Below are positions 14,982 to 19,121 of a stretch of DNA of 19,121 nt, piece after piece. The position numbers and the translations under genes were made by a program. The DNA lies in the NCBI GenBank assembly GCA_047620505.1, contig JBLHKS010000139.1, positions 1 to 19,121 on the forward strand, read 5' to 3'. Each line of letters begins with the position of its first letter. Positions within the stretch are counted from its first letter, which is position 1. The notes under the pieces are model-generated. The model made no database searches. It had not been told where the DNA came from and worked only from the letters and a program-made list of their open reading frames with translations. Origin of the DNA: JBLHKS01 sp047620505. Its GTDB lineage: Bacteria > Verrucomicrobiota > Verrucomicrobiia > Verrucomicrobiales > DEV007.

Positions 14982-15374
14982 ATGGAAGGAGCTGATCGCG
15001 ATCAAATGCTCGAGACCTGGGCTCGATGGTGTGAGGACCGCGAAGCTGAGTTTCGCCGTTATCGAAACGCGCGCGAAGGCTTCGCGCCCAAGCCGATCAG
15101 CCGGGCGATCGATCGCCAGATGGCCGACCTCGGCCTGAACGAGCGGCTGATCGAGGACCAGTTGATTGAGGCCTGGGAGGGGATCGTCGGAGCGGCCAAC
15201 GCAGGCGGCTCACGCCCGGTACAGCTGCAACGCGGACAGCTGATCATTGCGGTCATCCAGCCGGCGCTGATGTATGATTTGGAGCGCTTCCACAAAAAAG
15301 AAATCCTCCGCAGGCTCCAGGAACGCTTCGGAAAAGCGGCAATTCGCGGAATTCGTTTTCGTGTCGGAGGTTGA
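14982..15374 (+). CDS. DUF721/DciA-like protein
   Basis: About 130 aa. The C-terminal 75 residues match the DUF721 domain (LIEAWEGIVGAANA then RPVQLQRGQLIIAV, then LERFHKKEILRRLQERFG, then IRGIRFRVG). In many bacteria this is DciA, the loader or partner of the DnaB replicative helicase. The N-terminal part is charged and probably flexible. The start is uncertain: ATG 14982 is shown, while ATG 15006 (with AAGGAG upstream) and GTG 14967 are possible. The frame upstream runs through the ferredoxin in another phase and is not coding there. It lies 61 nt after the ferredoxin and 9 nt before the HAD gene. dnaE, another replication gene, is only 3.3 kb away. Confidence 0.85.
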   Translation: MEGADRDQMLETWARWCEDREAEFRRYRNAREGFAPKPISRAIDRQMADLGLNERLIEDQLIEAWEGIVGAANAGGSRPVQLQRGQLIIAVIQPALMYDLERFHKKEILRRLQERFGKAAIRGIRFRVGG

Positions 15375-15383
15375 ATTTTCGAG

Positions 15384-16007
15384 ATGTTCCGGAACGTCAT
15401 TTTCGATTGGTCAGGCACGCTCTGCAACGACCTGCCGCCGGTGTTGGACACGATCAACCGGATTCTCGATCACTTCGGCGTTGACCAGGTGAGCGAAGCA
15501 GAGTTTCTCGCCGAATTCGAGCTGCCCTTCGCCGGTTTTTACAAAGACCGCGCTCCTCTCGCGACTCACGACGACCTCGAACGGCTCTACCGCGAATTCT
15601 TCCCGCTTAGCCAGCGCGAGGCTGAGCCGATCGAGCACGCGCTCGACTTCGTTCATCACGTTCGGCCCGGGCGTCGGCTTTTCGTTCTCAGTGCCGCGAC
15701 AGCTGAGCATTTCCACGAACAAGCGGACCTGTTAGGATTCGAACGCGCTTGGTTTGAGCGTCTCTACCTCGGCGTGCGCGACAAGCGCGAAGTGATCCAG
15801 CAGCTGCTGGCTGAAAATGTGCTCGCGCCCCAGGAAACCTGCTTCATCGGCGACATGCGCCACGACATCGAAACCGCTCAGCATGCCGGAATCACCTCGA
15901 TCGCCGTCCTGACAGGTTACGACTCAGCTGAAAAACTCGCGCCTTGCGAACCCGATTTAACCGTTGCAAACCTGCTGGAATTGCGGTCGAAGTTTTCTTC
16001 TAGCTGA
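15384..16007 (+). CDS. HAD-superfamily hydrolase (phosphoglycolate phosphatase-like)
   Basis: A 207-aa cytoplasmic HAD protein with a C1-type helical cap. Motif I is FDWSGTL, with nucleophile Asp8 and Ser10 where the general acid/base Asp of DxDGT normally sits. Motif II is FVLSAAT (Ser103), motif III Lys134 (VRDKREV), and motif IV GDMRHD (Asp157, Asp161). The overall layout is that of phosphoglycolate-phosphatase-like enzymes. The Ser at the +2 position means the reaction may not be a standard phosphatase reaction, so the substrate is left open. The stop overlaps the next start (TGATG), implying translational coupling with the patatin gene. Confidence 0.9.
   Translation: MFRNVIFDWSGTLCNDLPPVLDTINRILDHFGVDQVSEAEFLAEFELPFAGFYKDRAPLATHDDLERLYREFFPLSQREAEPIEHALDFVHHVRPGRRLFVLSAATAEHFHEQADLLGFERAWFERLYLGVRDKREVIQQLLAENVLAPQETCFIGDMRHDIETAQHAGITSIAVLTGYDSAEKLAPCEPDLTVANLLELRSKFSSS
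15798..15809. repeat. dispersed palindrome CAGCAGCTGCTG, copy 7
   Basis: Exact copy, full 14-mer 15797-15810, in the HAD gene as Gln-Gln-Leu-Leu (residues 139-142). Confidence 0.85.
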
Positions 16008-17002
16008 TGGAACCCAGATTTTACGGACACAACCCCCAAGGCGTGATCGACGCGCTCCGTGCGCGCGCAGAAGGAATCACTTCTCAGCAAGATGGCCGAA
16101 AAATCGCCCTCATCTTCGAAGGCGGCGGCATGCGTGGCGTTTGCAGCGCTGGCGGAACCGTTGCGCTGGATCATCTGGGGCTAACGAACTTATTCGATCA
16201 CGCCTACGCGACTTCCGCCGGGGTGACGAACGTGAGTTATTTTCTTTCAGGCCAGGGACCGCTGGGGCTTTCGGTTTACTACACCGACCTCGTTAAAAAG
16301 GAGGCCCTGAATCCTAAGCGATTTTGGAAAATGCTCGACATCGACCACGTCGTCGATCGAATCGTCGCCGTCGAAAAACCGCTCCACGTTGATCGCGTTC
16401 TTGCGTCCCCGACCCGATTTTTTGCCGCGATGATGGACGCAAAAACTGCCGAGCCGATCCTGATCGACACCAGCGAAACCAAGGCCCCGTTTCTCGACGT
16501 CATCAAAGCCGCGATCTCAATTCCAGTCCTCTACAACCGCACGACCGAAATCGAAGGGAGGCACTGCATGGACGGCGGGCTCGTGAACCCGTTTCCGATC
16601 GAACAGGCGCTCGCGAACGGCTGCACGGACATCCTGATCCTGCTTTCGCGTGAAGCAAACTACATCGCGCCGGACCCCGGCTGGACTAAGCGAACCCTCT
16701 TCAATCTCATCGCCGCTCGTGGCGCTCCGAACGTCAAGGAGGCCTATAAAATTCACGGAGCGGTGAGCCGGCGTTTGCGAGAATACGTTTTCGGTGGCGA
16801 GCCGATAGCGAACGCCGGTGGCGCGAATGTCGCGACTTTCGGCATCGATGAAGAGGAGACAATTCATCGAACTACGGCTGACCCCGTACTTCTCCGCGCT
16901 GGAGCCACGCGCTACGGCCGAAACGTCCTGAGAGCATTCGGCGCGAGTCAGGAAGAAGCAGAAATCTGGGAGCCGCCGCCTTTGGATTACGTGGAGAGTT
17001 GA
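16007..17002 (+). CDS. patatin-like phospholipase
   Basis: A 331-aa patatin-family serine hydrolase, predicted to release fatty acids from lipids. The oxyanion hole is EGGGMRG (38-44) and the catalytic dyad is Ser70 in YATSAGVTN and Asp189 in CMDGGLVNPFP. The nucleophile elbow is A-T-S-A-G rather than G-x-S-x-G, with Ala68 replacing the first Gly. There is no signal peptide or membrane helix, so it should be cytoplasmic or peripheral. The C-terminal 130 residues, with no recognisable domain, are typical of the RssA/YjjU-like single-domain bacterial patatins. It is coupled to the HAD gene by a 1-nt overlap and is followed 18 nt later by the NagA-like gene. Confidence 0.93.
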   Translation: MEPRFYGHNPQGVIDALRARAEGITSQQDGRKIALIFEGGGMRGVCSAGGTVALDHLGLTNLFDHAYATSAGVTNVSYFLSGQGPLGLSVYYTDLVKKEALNPKRFWKMLDIDHVVDRIVAVEKPLHVDRVLASPTRFFAAMMDAKTAEPILIDTSETKAPFLDVIKAAISIPVLYNRTTEIEGRHCMDGGLVNPFPIEQALANGCTDILILLSREANYIAPDPGWTKRTLFNLIAARGAPNVKEAYKIHGAVSRRLREYVFGGEPIANAGGANVATFGIDEEETIHRTTADPVLLRAGATRYGRNVLRAFGASQEEAEIWEPPPLDYVES

Positions 17003-17020
17003 GCGCGAGCCAATTTACGT

Positions 17021-18235
17021 ATGAAAAATTCCCCAACCGTTTTCCGCAACGGAACCCTGATCTTTCCCCAGCAGCTGCTGGAAAGCGGAGCCGTCGTAAT
17101 CGAAGACGGACGGATCACATTCGCCGGTCCTGAAGCCGATGCCGAATTTCCAGTCGACGCCGAAATCATCGACGCTGAAGGTGGATTCATCGCGCCTGGC
17201 TTCGTTGATCTCCACGTTCACGGGGCCTCCGGCGCGGATTTCATGGACGGAACCCCGGATGCTGTCCGGACCGCGATCGCCGGCCACACGAAATTCGGCA
17301 CGACCACGATTTTCCCAACCACGACGACAGGCTCGCCCGCGCATCTGGAGCGAATGCTAGACGCCTGTGAGGCCGTCCAGAAAACCTGGAATCCCGGCGA
17401 GCATGCGCGTTTGGCCGGAGTCCACTGGTATGGGCCGTACTTCGCCAGCAGTAAAGTCGGCGCGCATCCGGCCGGGCATGAACGCGATCCGGATCCTGAC
17501 GAATACACCAAAGCCTTCGATCGCGAGAGCGGGATCGTGAAAATCGCGACTTGCGCGGCGGAATTGCCGGGTGCTGAGGCGTTTTACCGCGCCTGCGCCG
17601 ATCACGGAATCTTCGCAACCTGCGGACATTCGAACGCGACGTTTGACGAAATGCAGCGCGGTTTCGACGCCGGTTTGCGGCACGTCGACCACTTCTGGTG
17701 CGCGATGAGCAGCACCGACAGCGTGCGGCAACGGACTGAGCCGCCTTACCAGGGCAGCATGGCCGAATTCGTGTTGTTCGAGGATGAAATGAGCACCGAA
17801 GTCCTCGCAGACGGCGAGCATCTAGCGCCGGAATTACTGAAGTTCGCGTTGAAATTCAAAGGCCCCGAGCGGCTCTGTCTCGTGACCGACGCCAGCCGTG
17901 CTGTCGGCATGCCGCCCGGCGAATATTTGATCGGCCCGCTCGAAGCCGGCGAGCCGCTTTTGAGCAATGGCAGGGTCGGCGTCGGTCTTCCGCCAAAGAC
18001 CGGTCTGGCGAGCACCGTCAAGGGCATGGATCACATGATTCGCGTGATGTACGCGCAGTCGGGCGGGAGATTGCCCGAGGTTTTCCGGATGGCGACGCTG
18101 ACGCCAGCCGAGCGCGTTGGGATGGACGATTCGATCGGCAGTCTGGAAGCCGGAAAGCTGGGCGATGTCCAGGTTTTGAGCCGTGATCTGGACGTGAAGC
18201 GGGTTTTTGTCCAAGGCGTCGAATTTCATCCGTAA
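17021..18235 (+). CDS. NagA-like amidohydrolase (N-acetylglucosamine-6-phosphate deacetylase family)
   Basis: A 404-aa amidohydrolase-fold enzyme of the NagA family, which normally deacetylates GlcNAc-6-phosphate in the cytoplasm. Landmarks are PGFVDLHVHG (59-68; His65/His67), CGHSNATFDE (His203), VDHFWCAM (His224), ADGEHLAP (His267) and catalytic Asp290 in LVTDAS. The motif HLEGPF, whose Glu is the metal ligand in E. coli NagA (E131), reads HWYGPY here with Tyr137. The metal site must therefore differ, and activity on GlcNAc-6-P is uncertain, so I give no symbol. Length and ends are normal. Neighbours (HAD, patatin) do not form a clear amino-sugar pathway, and no nagB is present. The palindrome CAGCAGCTGCTG encodes residues 17-20 (QQLL). 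Confidence 0.88.
   Translation: MKNSPTVFRNGTLIFPQQLLESGAVVIEDGRITFAGPEADAEFPVDAEIIDAEGGFIAPGFVDLHVHGASGADFMDGTPDAVRTAIAGHTKFGTTTIFPTTTTGSPAHLERMLDACEAVQKTWNPGEHARLAGVHWYGPYFASSKVGAHPAGHERDPDPDEYTKAFDRESGIVKIATCAAELPGAEAFYRACADHGIFATCGHSNATFDEMQRGFDAGLRHVDHFWCAMSSTDSVRQRTEPPYQGSMAEFVLFEDEMSTEVLADGEHLAPELLKFALKFKGPERLCLVTDASRAVGMPPGEYLIGPLEAGEPLLSNGRVGVGLPPKTGLASTVKGMDHMIRVMYAQSGGRLPEVFRMATLTPAERVGMDDSIGSLEAGKLGDVQVLSRDLDVKRVFVQGVEFHP
17069..17080. repeat. dispersed palindrome CAGCAGCTGCTG, copy 8
   Basis: Exact copy, full 14-mer 17068-17081, near the start of the NagA-like gene as Gln-Gln-Leu-Leu (residues 17-20). Confidence 0.85.
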
Positions 18236-18289
18236 TCGGGGCGGCTTTAACAAGTTCTTCGCGGCTTCGAGAGCAACAGGTCGCGACGT

Positions 18290-18377
18290 AGCGGAATTCG
18301 CTGTCATCCCGAGCCTGTCGAGGGACCTCTGCGATGACGTTTGACGCCCTACACTCTGCAGCGCCACGAATTCCGCT
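18290..18377. repeat. 11-bp inverted repeat AGCGGAATTCG / CGAATTCCGCT
   Basis: AGCGGAATTCG at 18290-18300 and CGAATTCCGCT at 18367-18377 are exact reverse complements separated by 66 nt. The pair interleaves with the 28-nt inverted repeat, whose left arm starts at 18302. The region may be a composite of dispersed repeat units. Confidence 0.6.
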
Positions 18378-18455
18378 GAAGGCGTGAGCGACGCCATTGA
18401 TTTACGTTCACCCTTATCCCTGCTCCTGAGGTCCCTCGGCAGGCTCGGGATGACA
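18302..18455. repeat. 28-nt inverted repeat, dispersed-repeat type
   Basis: Arms at 18302-18329 (beginning TGTCATCCCGAG) and 18428-18455 (ending CTCGGGATGACA) are reverse complements with one mismatch. The consensus TGTCATCCCGAGC...GAGGGACCTC is widely seen as an intergenic repeat in several bacterial phyla. The two copies face each other around a 98-nt centre, so this could be a MITE-like pair or two independent insertions. Confidence 0.75.
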
Positions 18456-18657
18456 AAAATCGGGATGCCGTTGGCAAATCGAAGCCCTACTTGAAATCGG
18501 GCGGCTCGCCCACCGAGCGCGACCAGACGAAATTCTGGCGAATTCAGCTACGATGTTTCGAGAGATTAGCAGTTTCGGGCGTCCAAGCAAGGTGGGAAGG
18601 CGCAAGAAAATCGTGCCGTCTGATTGCGTCGGCGGCAGTGGGAATTATGGTCGTGTT

Positions 18658-19121
18658 ATGGCCGGTTCCGACTCTTTCGTCCACCTTCATTTGCACACCG
18701 AATATTCGCTCCTTGATGGGGCGACTCGGATCAAGGACGTGATGGAAAAGGCCAAGCGGTTCGGGATGCCCGCAGTCGCGATGACCGACCACGGCAACAT
18801 GTTCGGGGCAGTCGAGTTTTATCAGCAGGCGAAGGCGCACGAGATCAATCCGATCGTCGGGTGTGAGATTTATCTGGCGGCTCCGGGGGTGCCGAAGGAG
18901 CAGAAATCGAAGAAACCAGGTGAGCGGAAAACGTCGCACCTGACGCTGCTCGCGCAGAACGCGACGGGGTTCGCGAATTTGACGAAAATTGTGTCGCTGG
19001 CGCACCTCGATGGGTTCTATCGAAAGCCGCGGGCGGACAAGCAGCTGCTGGCGAAGTATTCCGAGGGAATCATCTGTTTGAGCGGCTGTATTCAAAGCGA
19101 GGTGAACCAGTTTATTCGCGA
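18658..19121 (+). CDS. dnaE: DNA polymerase III alpha subunit DnaE, N-terminal part (cut by window end)
   Basis: Only the first 154 codons are present; the family is normally about 1150-1200 aa. The product catalyses replicative DNA synthesis as part of the Pol III holoenzyme. The N-terminal PHP domain is clear: FVHLHLHTEYSLLDG (7-21), then PAVAMTDHGNMFGAVEFYQ near 38-56, then NPIVGCEIYLA near 63-73. This wording is typical of DnaE1 rather than PolC. ATG 18658 gives the standard start just before the HLHTEYS motif. The ATG 11 nt upstream (18647) is out of frame. No strong ribosome binding site is visible. A one-mismatch copy of the dispersed palindrome lies at 19039-19050, encoding KQLL. Confidence 0.96.
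   Translation, partial: MAGSDSFVHLHLHTEYSLLDGATRIKDVMEKAKRFGMPAVAMTDHGNMFGAVEFYQQAKAHEINPIVGCEIYLAAPGVPKEQKSKKPGERKTSHLTLLAQNATGFANLTKIVSLAHLDGFYRKPRADKQLLAKYSEGIICLSGCIQSEVNQFIR
19039..19050. repeat. near copy of the dispersed palindrome (AAGCAGCTGCTG)
   Basis: One terminal mismatch, in dnaE, read as Lys-Gln-Leu-Leu. Confidence 0.5.

Larger units (their letters stand above)
18236..18657. other. 422-bp intergenic region before dnaE
   Basis: The first half is occupied by two interleaved inverted repeats (18290-18455). The second half (18456-18657) has no convincing gene. Forward and reverse open frames here lack coding character and overlap the dnaE start in other phases. No promoter with both boxes is clear; TTGAAA at 18491-18496 has no matching -10. 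The dnaE promoter presumably lies in the last 200 bp. Confidence 0.6.

Noticed and set aside
18491..18742. 83-codon forward frame before dnaE
   Set aside because: It overlaps the certain dnaE start in another phase and has no recognisable content.
18544..19095. 183-codon reverse frame
   Set aside because: It is antisense to the dnaE PHP domain, whose forward translation is unmistakable.
1..19121. CRISPR array, tRNA, rRNA, transposase or phage genes
   Set aside because: No regularly spaced direct repeats, cloverleaf-like sequence or recombinase motif was found on either strand by eye.

Overview
The window is moderately GC-rich, gene-dense bacterial DNA from one chromosome-like stretch. It carries housekeeping genes (rodA, thiG, hemQ, a dciA-like gene and the 5' end of dnaE), a secreted Cys-type sulfatase with C-terminal HEAT repeats, and several secreted or membrane proteins I cannot name. 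The sulfatase with HEAT repeats, the unusual NagA-like deacetylase, the DnaE1-type polymerase and the intergenic palindromic repeats fit the Planctomycetes-Verrucomicrobia-Chlamydiae group, most likely Verrucomicrobiota. This placement is an inference from gene content. No rRNA, tRNA, CRISPR array, transposase or phage gene is visible.

Layout. Positions 1-352 hold the possible last codons of an upstream gene, a perfect 28-nt palindrome, a REP-like hairpin and an AT-rich leader. Next come a membrane protein with an AAA-like domain that has a Walker B but no Walker A (353-1681), a short repeat-bearing spacer, the sulfatase (1967-3871) and an overlapping 65-codon AT-rich ORF. A GNAT acetyltransferase (minus) diverges from a secreted protein (plus). 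That protein converges on a minus-strand pair: a UPF0126/TRIC membrane protein with a lysine-rich tail, followed by an 803-aa secreted zincin-like protein. A membrane-anchored unknown (plus) ends exactly where a minus-strand cluster ends. The cluster reads, in transcription order, hemQ, thiG, an OppF-like ABC ATPase with most catalytic motifs altered, rodA, and a NosR-like FMN/4Fe-4S membrane protein. Divergent from hemQ is a tight plus-strand series: ferredoxin, DciA-like protein, HAD hydrolase, patatin-like lipase, NagA-like deacetylase. A 422-bp spacer with nested inverted repeats follows, then dnaE, which runs off the end.

How the genes work together. hemQ (heme), thiG (thiamine), ferredoxin and the NosR-like protein all serve cofactor or redox functions but do not form one visible pathway. 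rodA serves cell-wall growth. dciA and dnaE serve replication. The sulfatase points to use of sulfated polysaccharides; the NagA-like protein could handle amino sugars but has an altered metal site.

The most striking signal is not a gene. The perfect palindrome CAGCAGCTGCTG occurs eight times exactly, plus four one-mismatch copies, across the 19 kb. Five copies extend to the 14-mer CCAGCAGCTGCTGG. It lies on both sides of gene boundaries and in two different reading frames (Gln-Gln-Leu-Leu and Ala-Ala-Ala), so protein sequence alone does not explain it. It behaves like a genome-wide dispersed DNA motif.
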